Positions 8,523 through 17,372 of a stretch of 64,000 nucleotides of DNA are shown here, in pieces. The stretch comes from Aliiroseovarius sp. Z3 (GTDB taxonomy: Bacteria; Pseudomonadota; Alphaproteobacteria; Rhodobacterales; Rhodobacteraceae), in assembly GCF_029105185.1 (NCBI RefSeq), contig NZ_JAFMZK010000006.1, forward strand, positions 62,001 to 126,000, read 5' to 3'. Under the pieces are notes generated by a model. The model had not been told where the DNA came from. It saw only the letters and a program-made list of their open reading frames with translations, and ran no database searches. Made by a program: the position numbers and the translations under genes. Every line of letters starts with the position of its first letter. Position 1 is the stretch's first letter.

Positions 8523-9449
8523 ATGACCACGATCCTGAATGTCAGCGACGTGACCAAGACCTATGAAGGCGGCCACCAAGCCCTTAAGGGCGTTGATCTT
8601 GAAATTGAAGAAGGCGAGATACTTGCCTTGCTTGGCCCCAATGGCGCCGGCAAGACAACGCTGATCTCGATCATCTGCGGCATTGCAACGGCAAGCTCTG
8701 GCACGATCACCGTTGGCGGGTTTGACCACGTGAGAGATTACCGTGCAGCTCGCAACCTGATCGGGTTGGTGCCGCAGGAAATCAATCTGGAGCCGTTCGA
8801 GACGGTGATGAATTCGGTCCGGTTCTCGCGCGGGCTGTTTGGAAAGCCACGGGATGATGCGCGGATCGAAGAAATCCTGAAACTGCTTAGCCTGCACGAT
8901 AAGAAGGACAGCCGTATCATGACGCTGTCAGGTGGTATGAAGCGACGTGTTTTGATCGCGAAAGCACTGTGCCACGATCCGAAGATCCTGTTTCTGGACG
9001 AACCGACTGCCGGTGTCGATGTCGAGCTGCGCAAGGACATGTGGGACATTGTGGCGAAGCTGAAACAGACCGGTGTGACGGTCATCCTGACAACCCATTA
9101 CATCGAAGAAGCCGAAGCGATGGCCGACCGGATCGGGGTGATCTCGAAAGGCGAGATTTTGCTGGTCGAGGACAAGGATGCCCTGATCAAGCGATTGGGT
9201 CAGAAGGAGCTGTTGATTGAGTTGGACAACCCGATCGAGGCCCTGCCTGAAGCGCTGGCAAGCCATCCCCTGACCGTATCGGACGATGGCGGGTTGATCT
9301 ACACCTACGACGCGCAGGCGGGCAGCACCGGCATCACCGGATTGCTTGCCGATCTGCGCGAGGCGGGGCTGCATATGTCGGACCTGTCCACGCGCCAGAG
9401 CTCGCTTGAAGATATTTTCGTGGATCTGGTGAAGGAGGACGCCGCATGA
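8523..9449 (+). CDS. ABC transporter ATP-binding protein (YadG-like)
   Basis: 308 residues from ATG 8523, which follows CTGGGGGA; an in-frame TTG at 8457 lies inside the preceding gene end and lacks a ribosome site. Walker A is GPNGAGKTT (38-46), the ABC signature LSGGMKR is at 134-140 and Walker B ILFLDEP at 154-160. The C-terminal extension ending [10 protein letters not shown] is typical of ATPases partnered with ABC-2 permeases. Length and the following permease match the E. coli YadG/YadH pair. The stop overlaps the permease start. Exported substrate is unknown. Confidence 0.93.
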   Translation: MTTILNVSDVTKTYEGGHQALKGVDLEIEEGEILALLGPNGAGKTTLISIICGIATASSGTITVGGFDHVRDYRAARNLIGLVPQEINLEPFETVMNSVRFSRGLFGKPRDDARIEEILKLLSLHDKKDSRIMTLSGGMKRRVLIAKALCHDPKILFLDEPTAGVDVELRKDMWDIVAKLKQTGVTVILTTHYIEEAEAMADRIGVISKGEILLVEDKDALIKRLGQKELLIELDNPIEALPEALASHPLTVSDDGGLIYTYDAQAGSTGITGLLADLREAGLHMSDLSTRQSSLEDIFVDLVKEDAA

Positions 9450-10207
9450 ACTGGAATGCAATTGCTGCAATCTATCGGTTCGAGATGGCCCGGACCTTCC
9501 GCACGTTGATGCAATCGATTGTGTCGCCCGTTCTGTCCACGTCACTTTACTTTGTCGTGTTCGGGGCTGCGATCGGGTCGCGCATTGATCAGGTCGAGGG
9601 CGTCAGCTACGGCGCATTCATTGTGCCGGGTCTGATCATGTTGACCGTGTTGACGCAAAGCACAACCAACGCCTCGTTCGGGATCTATTTTCCCAAGTTC
9701 ATCGGCACGGTATACGAGCTTTTATCCGCACCGATTTCGTTTTTTGAGATCGTCATCGGCTATGTCGGCGCGGCGGCGACCAAGGCGTTCATGATCGGGT
9801 TGATCATACTGGCCACGGCGCATTTCTTTGTCGATCTGACCATCGCGCACCCGGTCTGGATGATGGCGTTTCTGGTGCTGACCTGCATCAGCTTCGCGTT
9901 GCTTGGCTTCATCATCGGCATCTGGGCGCAAAACTTTGAACAATTGCAGCTCGTTCCCCTGTTGGTCATCACGCCGCTCGTGTTTCTTGGCGGGTCGTTC
10001 TATTCAATCTCGATGTTGCCGCCGGTCTGGCAGACGATCACGCTGTTCAATCCGGTGGTTTACCTGATCTCGGGCTTCCGCTGGGCGTTTTTCGGAATGG
10101 CGGACGTGTCACTGGGCTGGTCCGTCCTTGCGATTGCGGTGTTCATGACCACATGTCTTGCAACCATCGGCTGGATTTTCCGCACCGGATACCGGTTGCG
10201 CAGTTGA
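9446..10207 (+). CDS. ABC-2 type transporter permease (YadH-like)
   Basis: 253 residues with about six membrane segments, including [16 protein letters not shown] and a later conserved loop [16 protein letters not shown] typical of ABC-2 permeases. Start overlaps the ATPase stop (ATGA), so the two form one exporter. Likely exports a hydrophobic or polymeric substrate across the inner membrane, by family analogy only. Confidence 0.92.
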   Translation: MNWNAIAAIYRFEMARTFRTLMQSIVSPVLSTSLYFVVFGAAIGSRIDQVEGVSYGAFIVPGLIMLTVLTQSTTNASFGIYFPKFIGTVYELLSAPISFFEIVIGYVGAAATKAFMIGLIILATAHFFVDLTIAHPVWMMAFLVLTCISFALLGFIIGIWAQNFEQLQLVPLLVITPLVFLGGSFYSISMLPPVWQTITLFNPVVYLISGFRWAFFGMADVSLGWSVLAIAVFMTTCLATIGWIFRTGYRLRS

Positions 10208-10278
10208 TGATGGGCGATTTGCAACAGGAGAAACACGCGTCGCCCCAGTCCCTTGTTTGATCCGGAGGCGCGATCTAA

Positions 10279-11085
10279 ATGACAGCCATGACAACCTATA
10301 TTCCGTTCATCAAGAAGCCGCCGCTGGTTGCGGTGATCCGCCTGTCAGGCGTGATCGCGTCGGGCGCGCGGGGGCAATTGAACGATGCGGTGCTTGCCCC
10401 GGTGATCGAACGTGCCTTTCGCAAAGGGAAGCCGCGGGCGGTCGCGCTGGTGATCAACTCGCCGGGCGGCAGCCCGGTGCAATCCAGCCTGATTACCGCG
10501 CGCATTCGTCGCTTGGCGGCCGAGAAAGAGATCCCCGTCTATGCCTTTGTCGAGGATGTCGCCGCATCGGGCGGCTATTGGTTGGCGACGGCGGCGGACG
10601 AGATTTATGCCGACCAAAGCTCGATCCTTGGGTCTATTGGCGTAATTTCAGCCGGGTTTGGCCTGACCGGTTTGATCGAAAAAATCGGGGTCGAGAGGCG
10701 GGTATATACCGCTGGCAAATCCAAATCCATGCTGGACCCGTTTCAGCCGGAAAAACCTGCCGATATCAAACGTCTGAAGGCGTTGCAGGAGGATATTCAC
10801 GAGGCGTTCAAGACGCAAGTTACCACACGCCGTGCCGGGAAACTGCCCGAAGGAGAGGACCTGTTTACCGGTGATATCTGGCTTGGCCACGCTGCCATCG
10901 AAAAGGGTCTTGCGGATGGGATCGGTCATGTTGTTCCCAAGATGAAAGAAAAATTCGGTGACAAGGTTCGGTTCCGTGTGCATGGCCCACGCCGCCCGTT
11001 CATCAGCCGGTTTGGACTGCAGCTTGGATCAGATGCGATTGCGGCACTAGAGGAGCGGGCGGAATACGCGCGCTTTGGCCTTTGA
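10279..11085 (+). CDS. S49 family peptidase (SppA/SohB-like), short soluble form
   Basis: 268 residues. Strands VAVIRLSGVI and LVINSPGGSPVQ mark the ClpP-like fold of SppA-type signal peptide peptidases. The nucleophile is probably Ser97 in DVAASGGYW, and the partner Lys is in AGKSKSM (147 or 149). Unlike E. coli SppA or SohB, no N-terminal membrane segment is visible, so the protein may be cytoplasmic or peripheral. GGAGG at 10264-10268 supports the ATG at 10279. A small membrane zinc-ribbon gene begins at the base after its stop, suggesting co-translation. Confidence 0.9.
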   Translation: MTAMTTYIPFIKKPPLVAVIRLSGVIASGARGQLNDAVLAPVIERAFRKGKPRAVALVINSPGGSPVQSSLITARIRRLAAEKEIPVYAFVEDVAASGGYWLATAADEIYADQSSILGSIGVISAGFGLTGLIEKIGVERRVYTAGKSKSMLDPFQPEKPADIKRLKALQEDIHEAFKTQVTTRRAGKLPEGEDLFTGDIWLGHAAIEKGLADGIGHVVPKMKEKFGDKVRFRVHGPRRPFISRFGLQLGSDAIAALEERAEYARFGL

Positions 11086-11250
11086 ATGGTCATTAAGATT
11101 GTCGTTCTGTTTCTGGTTGCCATGGGTGTGTTGGCCATGTTTGGAAAACTCCGATACCCGGGTCAGAAGCGCATAGAAGCGATGAAGTGTCCTCGCTGCG
11201 GACGGTATCGGCTGGGGAAGTCCCCCTGCGATTGCAACGGAAAGGGCTGA
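11086..11250 (+). CDS. Small membrane protein with zinc-ribbon-like cysteines
   Basis: A 54-residue gene whose ATG follows directly on the stop of the S49 peptidase. Residues 2-20 form one hydrophobic membrane segment (IKIVVLFLVAMGVLAMF). After a basic linker come cysteines CPRC at 35-38 and CDC at 48-50, spaced like a small zinc ribbon. The short length, tight spacing on both sides (TTG of the antiporter at 11254) and a motif-like Cys pattern argue that it is real. Its likely topology is a cytoplasmic zinc-binding tail on a membrane anchor. No function is recognised. Confidence 0.75.
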   Translation: MVIKIVVLFLVAMGVLAMFGKLRYPGQKRIEAMKCPRCGRYRLGKSPCDCNGKG

Positions 11251-11253
11251 GCT

Positions 11254-12225
11254 TTGGATCTGATCTTTGCTGCGCTGGGTCTTGTTATCCTATTGCTTGC
11301 AGGTGACAGCCTTGTCCGAGGGGCGGTGAACATGTCGCTGCGCCTGGGGGTGCCTGCGCTCATCGTCTCGCTGACCATCGTCGCGTTCGGAACGTCGGCA
11401 CCAGAGTTACTTATCTCGGTCCAGGCCATTATCGAGGGCGTGCCAGGGCTGGCGATGGGCAACGTGGTTGGGTCCAACACAGCGAACATCCTGTTGGTGC
11501 TTGGCGTGCCCGCCCTGATCTCGGGCCTGTCCACGGCCACATGTGACACCAAGAAAAGCTATCTTCAGATGATGGGGGCCACGGTTCTGTTCATCGTATT
11601 GTGCTCGGGCGGCGTGATCACATGGGTGCAGGGGCTGGTGCTTCTGGCCGCGCTGGGTCTGATGCTCAGCTCGGCTTTCCGCGAAGCCTTGTCGCACCGG
11701 CGCTCCAACCACGTTGCAGTAGATGAGGTCTGCTGTGAAGACGAGGAAGAAGTCGAAGGCGCCGATCCGAATATGCCGTGGTGGAAAGTCATTCTTTTCC
11801 TTGTTCTGGGCCTGATCGGATTGCCACTAGGGGCGGATCTTCTTGTCGACGCATCGACCAATATCGCCCGGCATTTTGGCGTCTCGGAAACCGTCATCGG
11901 CCTGACACTGGTGGCGCTGGGCACCTCGTTGCCAGAGTTGGCGACAACGGTTATGGCCGCGCTTCGGAAACAAGCCGAGGTCGCATTGGGCAATGTGATC
12001 GGGTCGAACATGTTTAACCTTCTGGCAATTATTGGCATTGCGTCCTTGGTTGGCCCGATCCCGGTTGAACCTGGTATTCTGCAGTTTGACCTTTGGGTGA
12101 TGCTTGGTGCATCCCTTTTGCTGGCGCCTTTTGTATTTCTGAAATGGCATATGGGCCGCGTCTGGGGTGTCATATTGTCGATGCTTTATGTGGTCTATGT
12201 GATGATCGTTCTGGGGATGTCGTGA
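11254..12225 (+). CDS. Calcium/sodium antiporter (CaCA family, YrbG-like)
   Basis: 323 residues, with about ten membrane helices arranged as two inverted halves. Both alpha-repeats are clear: TIVAFGTSAPELLISV with GNVVGSNTANILL, and TLVALGTSLPELATTV with GNVIGSNMFNLL. The central loop (about 150-168) is acidic with a Cys pair (EVCCEDEEEVEGAD), a plausible cation-sensing or exposed cytoplasmic loop. The start is a TTG at 11254 three bases after the previous stop. Exchanges Ca2+ for Na+ or H+ by family. Confidence 0.93.
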   Translation: MDLIFAALGLVILLLAGDSLVRGAVNMSLRLGVPALIVSLTIVAFGTSAPELLISVQAIIEGVPGLAMGNVVGSNTANILLVLGVPALISGLSTATCDTKKSYLQMMGATVLFIVLCSGGVITWVQGLVLLAALGLMLSSAFREALSHRRSNHVAVDEVCCEDEEEVEGADPNMPWWKVILFLVLGLIGLPLGADLLVDASTNIARHFGVSETVIGLTLVALGTSLPELATTVMAALRKQAEVALGNVIGSNMFNLLAIIGIASLVGPIPVEPGILQFDLWVMLGASLLLAPFVFLKWHMGRVWGVILSMLYVVYVMIVLGMS

Positions 12226-13016
12226 TGGGCCAGCCTCGCGCATTGATAACCGGGGCAGGCGCGCGTCTGGGACGCGCCATGGCGTTAGAGCTTGCGCGGT
12301 TGGGATGCGATGTCGCGGTTCACTATGCCACGTCGGAAGATGGCGCAGCCGAGACCGTCAGAGACATTCAGGCCTTGGGACGCAAAGCCGTCACCTTGCA
12401 GGCAAATCTGTTGGATATGGCGCAGGTTGAAGCGCTTGTGCCGCGCGCGGCGAAGGCTTTGGGTGGACCGCTATCTGTGCTGGTCAACAATGCGTCGATC
12501 TTCGATTATGACACGCTAAGTTCGGCCACGCAGGAAAGCTGGGACAGGCATATGTCTTCCAATCTTCGTGCGCCGTTCTTCCTGATGCAATCCTTTGCCG
12601 CACAAGCGCCCAAGGCGACCATAGATGAAAATGGTGAAAGCCTTCCCCATGGGCTTGTTGTCAACATGCTCGATCAGCGTGTGCAGAAGCCCACGCCCGA
12701 GTTCATGACCTACAGCCTTGCCAAGAACGCTTTGTGGACATTGACCCGCTCCGGTGCGCAGGCCTTGGCCCCGCATGTGCGTGTCAACGGCATCGCGCCC
12801 GGCACGACATTGATTGGCGCGCGCCAGTCGCAGGCGCATTTCGACGGTCAGCGGTCAGCGTCACTTCTGCAGCGTGGCGCGAATGTCGAAGATATCACTG
12901 CGGCGCTTAGGTTTTTCATGAATTCACCTGCCGTAACCGGGCAAATGATCGCCGTGGATGGTGGTCAACATCTGGCGTGGCAGACCCCCGATATTCGCGG
13001 TGTGGAAAATCCGTGA
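12225..13016 (+). CDS. SDR family reductase, pteridine reductase/FolM-like
   Basis: 263 residues of a classical short-chain dehydrogenase. The cofactor loop is TGAGARLG, followed by VLVNNASIF and the catalytic YSLAK. The C-terminal GQMIAVDGGQHLAW and the RLG variant of the glycine motif are typical of pteridine or dihydromonapterin reductases (PTR1/FolM), so a role in pterin reduction is plausible but not proven. ATG at 12225 overlaps the antiporter stop (TGATG). Confidence 0.85.
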   Translation: MGQPRALITGAGARLGRAMALELARLGCDVAVHYATSEDGAAETVRDIQALGRKAVTLQANLLDMAQVEALVPRAAKALGGPLSVLVNNASIFDYDTLSSATQESWDRHMSSNLRAPFFLMQSFAAQAPKATIDENGESLPHGLVVNMLDQRVQKPTPEFMTYSLAKNALWTLTRSGAQALAPHVRVNGIAPGTTLIGARQSQAHFDGQRSASLLQRGANVEDITAALRFFMNSPAVTGQMIAVDGGQHLAWQTPDIRGVENP

Positions 13017-13167
13017 ATCCCGGCTTGCAGGTATCGAACCTGTTCAGCGATCGGAAAGTTGTGCACTTGTGAAGTTCACGTTGCGGAAGGTCCGTATTTT
13101 TTGCAATGATTTCATTTGTTTACAAGGGCGTTACAATTCTTTCCTTATTTATCAATGAGTTGCAAAA

Positions 13168-13186
13168 GTGCCTAAAAAATAGGCAC
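13168..13186. promoter_or_regulatory. Perfect inverted repeat GTGCCTA-A5-TAGGCAC
   Basis: Two 7-bp perfect arms around an AAAAA spacer, 146 bp before the uvrC start. It has the form of a dimeric repressor operator; as a terminator it would be weak, since no T run follows on the plus strand. No regulator is identified. Confidence 0.45.
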
Positions 13187-13246
13187 ATCGTGGAAGCGGG
13201 CTGAATACAAGGGGTTTTTCTGGATGGTCAAAACATGTCCTCAGAG

Positions 13247-13255
13247 TTATCCACA
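13247..13255 (+). promoter_or_regulatory. DnaA-box-like site TTATCCACA
   Basis: An exact match to the consensus DnaA box, 77 bp upstream of uvrC. Only one copy is seen, so this is not an origin; it could be a DnaA regulatory site or chance. Confidence 0.35.
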
Positions 13256-13331
13256 GAAATTGTGGGCAGGTTTTCTCTTGTCTTCGCGACGCTAAGATTG
13301 CAGGCACGCAGAGAATCGGGGCAGCGTTGAT

Positions 13332-15215
13332 ATGAACGGTGAGCACAGCAGGAACGAACAAGGCGGGTCGGACGTTCCGGTTGGGTATGGTGTCATCCAA
13401 TCCTACCTGAAGACGCTGGACAATTCGCCGGGTGTTTACCGGATGCTCGATGCCAGGGGGCGGGTGCTTTATGTGGGGAAAGCACGCAGCCTGAAGAAGC
13501 GTGTTTCGAGTTATGCCAAGCCGACCGGACACACCGCACGCATCGCGCGGATGATCAGCCAGACCGCGTCAATGATGTTTCTGACCACCCAGACAGAAAC
13601 CGAGGCCCTTCTGCTTGAGCAAAACCTGATCAAGCAGCTAAAGCCACATTTCAACGTACTTTTACGCGACGATAAGAGCTTTCCGAACATCCTTGTTACC
13701 GGGCATGATTTCCCGCAGATCAAGAAACACCGGGGTGCTCGCAAAGAGAAGGGTGCCTATTACGGACCTTTCGCCAGCGCAGATGCTGTGAACCGGACGC
13801 TTAACCAATTGCAGAAGGTGTTTCTGCTGCGCGATTGTTCGGACGCGATGTTTGAAACCCGCACGCGACCTTGCCTGCAATATCAGATCAAGCGGTGCGC
13901 GGGTCCGTGTGTGGGGAAAATCAGTAAAGCAGATTACACCAAGCTGGTCGGCGACGCCGAGGATTTCTTGTCCGGTCGCACGACAAAGATGCAGGAAAAT
14001 CTGGCGGCTGATATGCAAGCGGCGTCCGAAGCGATGGAGTTCGAAGAAGCCGCGGTGCTGCGTGATCGTATCCGGGCGCTGACCCAGGTGCAGCAGGCGC
14101 AGGGTGTCAATCCGCGGGGCGTGGCCGAAGCGGACGTGATCGCGCTGCATATGGAAGGGGGGCAGGCCTGTGTTCAGGTCTTCTTCATCCGCGCGCATCA
14201 GAACTGGGGCAACCGCGATTTCTATCCGCGCACCGGCGCAGGGGCGGGGCCGGGCGAGGTGCTTCAGGCCTTTGTCGGCCAATTCTATGATCAGAAGGAG
14301 CCGCCGCGCCTGATCCTGTTGTCCGATCCGTTGGACGAACAGGATCTGATGGCCGAAGCGTTGAGCGAACGGCTGGGGCGTAAAGTTGAAATATCGGTCC
14401 CTTTGCGAGGTGAGAAGTCCGAACTTGTTTCCAACGCTCAACGCAACGCCCGCGAAAGTCTTGGCCGCAAGATGGCCGAAACGGCCACTCAGGCACGGTT
14501 GCTTGACGGTATCGCACAGGCGTTCGAACTGGGCAGCCCGCCCCAGCGGATCGAGGTCTATGACAACTCGCATATCCAAGGCGCGCACGCGGTCGGCGCG
14601 ATGATCGTGGCGGGGCCGGAAGGCTTTATGAAAAGCCAATATCGCAAGTTCAACATCAAGGGTGACGACCTGATCCCCGGCGATGATTTCGGCATGATGA
14701 AAGAGGTGCTGACCCGCCGGTTCAAACGCCTGTTGAAGGAAGACCCGGATCGCCAGGGCGAACACTGGCCCGACCTTCTGCTGATCGACGGCGGTGCCGG
14801 ACAGGTTGGTGCGGTGCATGAGATCATGGAAGAGCTGGGCGTCACCGATATTCCGATGGTCGGTGTGGCCAAGGGCGTGGACCGCGACCACGGCAAGGAA
14901 GAATTTCATCGACGGAAACAGCGCCCCTTCGCGTTGAAAAGAAATGATCCGGTTCTGTATTTCATCCAACGGCTGCGCGACGAGGCGCATCGCTTTGCCA
15001 TCGGCACCCACCGCGCCAAGCGCGCCAAGGCGCAGGGCGCAACCCCGTTGGACGAGGTGCCCGGCGTTGGTGCCACCCGCAAGCGCGCGCTCTTGCAGCA
15101 CTTCGGTTCGGCCAAGGCGGTCAGCCGCGCGGGGCTTGAAGACCTCAAGGCGGTGGATGGTATCTCTGAAACTCTGGCCGAAACCATCTATGGCTTCTTC
15201 CATGACAAGGGCTGA
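13332..15215 (+). CDS. uvrC: Excinuclease ABC subunit C
   Basis: 627 residues, normal length. UvrC makes both incisions around lesions in nucleotide excision repair. The N-terminal GIY-YIG nuclease is seen as PGVYRML and VLYVGKA (about residues 34-60). A UVR (UvrB-binding) motif follows at about 220-250 ([14 protein letters not shown]), then the RNase H-like second nuclease with [10 protein letters not shown]-type sequence ([12 protein letters not shown]). Tandem helix-hairpin-helix sequences ([18 protein letters not shown]) end the protein. The start ATG lacks a strong ribosome site. pgsA follows after 18 bp, so the genes may be cotranscribed. Confidence 0.97.
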   Translation: MNGEHSRNEQGGSDVPVGYGVIQSYLKTLDNSPGVYRMLDARGRVLYVGKARSLKKRVSSYAKPTGHTARIARMISQTASMMFLTTQTETEALLLEQNLIKQLKPHFNVLLRDDKSFPNILVTGHDFPQIKKHRGARKEKGAYYGPFASADAVNRTLNQLQKVFLLRDCSDAMFETRTRPCLQYQIKRCAGPCVGKISKADYTKLVGDAEDFLSGRTTKMQENLAADMQAASEAMEFEEAAVLRDRIRALTQVQQAQGVNPRGVAEADVIALHMEGGQACVQVFFIRAHQNWGNRDFYPRTGAGAGPGEVLQAFVGQFYDQKEPPRLILLSDPLDEQDLMAEALSERLGRKVEISVPLRGEKSELVSNAQRNARESLGRKMAETATQARLLDGIAQAFELGSPPQRIEVYDNSHIQGAHAVGAMIVAGPEGFMKSQYRKFNIKGDDLIPGDDFGMMKEVLTRRFKRLLKEDPDRQGEHWPDLLLIDGGAGQVGAVHEIMEELGVTDIPMVGVAKGVDRDHGKEEFHRRKQRPFALKRNDPVLYFIQRLRDEAHRFAIGTHRAKRAKAQGATPLDEVPGVGATRKRALLQHFGSAKAVSRAGLEDLKAVDGISETLAETIYGFFHDKG

Positions 15216-15233
15216 CGGGGTAAGGAGAAACCT

Positions 15234-15908
15234 ATGAAATGGAACCTGCCTAATATCCTGACCGTCGCCCGCCTGATTGCAGCGCCATTGTTGCCAATCA
15301 TGTTCTTGTATTTCGCGCGACCCTGGGCGGATTGGTATGCAATGATCCTGTTCATCGTGGCCTCGATCACAGATTATCTGGATGGGTATCTGGCGCGTGC
15401 GTGGAAGCTGGAAAGCCTGTTTGGCGCTGCGATGGATCCGATTGCCGACAAGGCCATGGTGCTGATCGCGCTTCTGGTCATAAATGGCTACGCGGGCGTG
15501 ACGCCATGGATCCTGTTGCCCTCGGCCCTGATCATCTATCGCGAGGTTTTTGTATCCGGTCTGCGTGAAACACTGGGCGACCGCGCGCGGGCACTCAAGG
15601 TGACCCAACTGGCAAAATGGAAAACCACCGTGCAGATGGTGGCGATTGCTATTCTGTTTTCAACCGGGATATTCCAGCACAGTTTGCTGGACCGGATGCA
15701 GGGGATGGATCAATCCACGGTTGACGGCATATTTAATGGTACGATCCCGGATGGTATAGGCTTGCTGTATTACGAGGCCGCGAGCCGGTGGTCCGCTTGG
15801 CTGGGTATCACACTGCTATGGGTTGCCGGTGCGCTGACGGTCGTGACGGGCTGGGACTATTTCCGCAAAGCAATGCCGTTTCTGCGAGAGGATCCAGAAC
15901 ATGGTTGA
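15234..15908 (+). CDS. pgsA: CDP-diacylglycerol--glycerol-3-phosphate 3-phosphatidyltransferase
   Basis: 224 residues with about five membrane helices. It catalyses the committed step to phosphatidylglycerol. The CDP-alcohol phosphotransferase signature D-x2-DG-x2-AR-x8-G-x3-D-x3-D is complete (DYLDGYLAR ... GAAMDPIADK). AAGGAGA precedes the ATG. uvrC-pgsA adjacency is common in proteobacteria. Its end overlaps the moaD start by 8 bp. Confidence 0.95.
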   Translation: MKWNLPNILTVARLIAAPLLPIMFLYFARPWADWYAMILFIVASITDYLDGYLARAWKLESLFGAAMDPIADKAMVLIALLVINGYAGVTPWILLPSALIIYREVFVSGLRETLGDRARALKVTQLAKWKTTVQMVAIAILFSTGIFQHSLLDRMQGMDQSTVDGIFNGTIPDGIGLLYYEAASRWSAWLGITLLWVAGALTVVTGWDYFRKAMPFLREDPEHG

Positions 15909-16149
15909 AGTCATGTATTTCGCATGGGTGCGCGAACGCATCGGCGAGCCACGCGAGAAGCTTGAAACTCAGGCGTCAACGGTGGCCGAGCTGGTGGACG
16001 AACTGCGCGCCCGAGAGCCGCGCTATGCGGCGGCTTTCGCCGATCTGTCCGCCCTTCGGGTGGCGTTGGATCAAGAGCTTTCGGATTTCGACGCCCCACT
16101 GAAAGGCGTGCGCGAGGTCGCGTTCTTCCCACCTATGACCGGGGGGTAA
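15901..16149 (+). CDS. moaD: Molybdopterin synthase sulfur carrier subunit MoaD
   Basis: 82 residues with a ubiquitin-like fold and the required C-terminal Gly-Gly (PPMTGG) that is thiocarboxylated to deliver sulfur to precursor Z. The start overlaps the end of pgsA, and moaE begins two bases after the stop. Confidence 0.94.
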   Translation: MVEVMYFAWVRERIGEPREKLETQASTVAELVDELRAREPRYAAAFADLSALRVALDQELSDFDAPLKGVREVAFFPPMTGG

Positions 16150-16150
16150 G

Positions 16151-16600
16151 ATGGCTGTCAGGGTTCAGTCTGAGCCGTTCGATCCGGGTGCAGAACTGTC
16201 AGGTTTCGCGCAAGATCGCACCGATATTGGAGCTGTTGTCAGCTTCACAGGTCTGGTGCGTGATGATGCCGGGACGCTGGACCGGATGGAGATCGAGCAT
16301 TATCCCGGCATGACGGAAAAGGCGATTACGGCGATCGTGGACGAGGCTGTTCAGCGTTGGTCTCTGGCGGATGCGCTGGTGATCCATCGACACGGCCCAT
16401 TGGCACCCGGCGAGATCATCATGATGGTGGCCGCCGCCGCCAAGCACAGGGTTGCGGCGTTCGAAGCCGCCGAATTCCTGATGGACTATCTGAAATCGCG
16501 TGCCCCGTTCTGGAAGAAAGAGTTCCAGCGTGACGGATCAACCGACTGGGTGGATGCCAAGGTTGATGACGAAGACGCCCTGAAACGGTGGTCGGATTAA
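16151..16600 (+). CDS. moaE: Molybdopterin synthase catalytic subunit MoaE
   Basis: 149 residues. Forms the MoaD2-MoaE2 synthase that converts cPMP to molybdopterin. Conserved family sequences are seen: FTGLVRDD near residue 35, EHYPGMTEKAI, HRHGPLAPGE, and the catalytic Lys region RAPFWKKE near the end. Immediately follows moaD. Converges with pcs, 11 bases between the stops. Confidence 0.95.
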   Translation: MAVRVQSEPFDPGAELSGFAQDRTDIGAVVSFTGLVRDDAGTLDRMEIEHYPGMTEKAITAIVDEAVQRWSLADALVIHRHGPLAPGEIIMMVAAAAKHRVAAFEAAEFLMDYLKSRAPFWKKEFQRDGSTDWVDAKVDDEDALKRWSD

Positions 16601-16611
16601 GTTATCGCCCC

Positions 16612-17310
16612 TCAGGCGCTGCTGCGTTCCGGCAGAATTTGCTGGGCAATGCCCGCGCCAATCAAATAGATCGATGTCAACACCAACCCCCAATGGGCCC
16701 AGCTTTCCGGGTGGAAATCGACCCATGCCGCCCAGCCCGCAAAGAAGGTCCAGGCAAAGGCGCAGGGCAAGCTGAACCAGCGCCAGCGTTCCGTGCGAAC
16801 CGGGTGGATGAATTTCAGCGGCAGGAACATCGCCACCGCAAGCGCCGTGACCAGTATCAGCATGAACCAGAAGTTGGGTTGCGTTGCGAACAGCACGATG
16901 ACCAGCATGTTCCAACAGCCGGGAAAGCCCGAAAAGCTGTTGTCTTTGGTCTTCATTCGGGTGTCCGCGAAATAGATCGCGCTGGTGAAGGTAATGACAA
17001 TGATGGCAAACCACCCCGTCCAGCCAGGCATCAGGCCGGATTTGAACAGCGCATAGGCCGGGATGAACACATAAGTCAGATAATCTATGATCAGGTCCAT
17101 CAGGACACCGTCATATTGTGGCGCGTTGACGGTTACGTCATAGCGCCGGGCCAGCGGCCCATCGATGCCATCGACCCCGAAGGCGACGACCAGCCACAAA
17201 AACATCAGGCTCCATTCTTCGTCCACGGCTGCCAGCATGGCCAGCATTGCAAACACGGCACCTGTTGCAGTCAGCAGGTGAACAAGAAGGGCTTTGGTTG
17301 AAAGTTTCAT
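16612..17310 (-). CDS. pcs: Phosphatidylcholine synthase
   Basis: 232 residues from ATG 17310, with about eight membrane helices. Pcs condenses CDP-diacylglycerol with choline, an alphaproteobacterial route to phosphatidylcholine. The CDP-alcohol motif VDGIDGPLAR and, 12 residues on, the YDGVLMDLIIDY part are clear, as are FSGFPGCWNM and FIHPVRTERWR typical of Pcs. An alternative GTG at 17376 would overlap the xerC stop (GTGA) and add 22 basic residues; family sequences as I know them begin near 17310, so that start is preferred. No good ribosome site precedes either. Confidence 0.88.
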   Translation of the reverse strand: MKLSTKALLVHLLTATGAVFAMLAMLAAVDEEWSLMFLWLVVAFGVDGIDGPLARRYDVTVNAPQYDGVLMDLIIDYLTYVFIPAYALFKSGLMPGWTGWFAIIVITFTSAIYFADTRMKTKDNSFSGFPGCWNMLVIVLFATQPNFWFMLILVTALAVAMFLPLKFIHPVRTERWRWFSLPCAFAWTFFAGWAAWVDFHPESWAHWGLVLTSIYLIGAGIAQQILPERSSA

Positions 17311-17372
17311 GCGCGCTTTGTGCCGGAAAATTGAAAAGGGGGAAAGAAGAAACCGTGTGGGCTTCTGTTCGG

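Larger units (their letters stand above)
13017..13331. other. Geneless AT-richer region upstream of uvrC
   Basis: 315 bp without a convincing gene. It holds a weak hairpin (CAGGT-ATCGA-ACCTG, about 13028-13042), a perfect 19-bp inverted repeat at 13168-13186 and one exact DnaA-box-like 9-mer at 13247-13255. The stretch 13090-13190 is much richer in A+T than its surroundings and likely carries the uvrC promoter. Confidence 0.6.

Noticed and set aside
13017-13050. tRNA-like T-arm (GGTTCGATACC on the minus strand)
   Set aside because: No matching acceptor strand or anticodon arm at the right distance; only a short hairpin remains.
13247-13255. Replication origin near the DnaA box
   Set aside because: Only one box, no dnaA/dnaN/hemE/parAB neighbours, and no AT-rich 13-mers.
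13662-15608. 648-codon minus-strand frame opposite uvrC and pgsA
   Set aside because: Shadow of codon bias; uvrC is intact with all domains.
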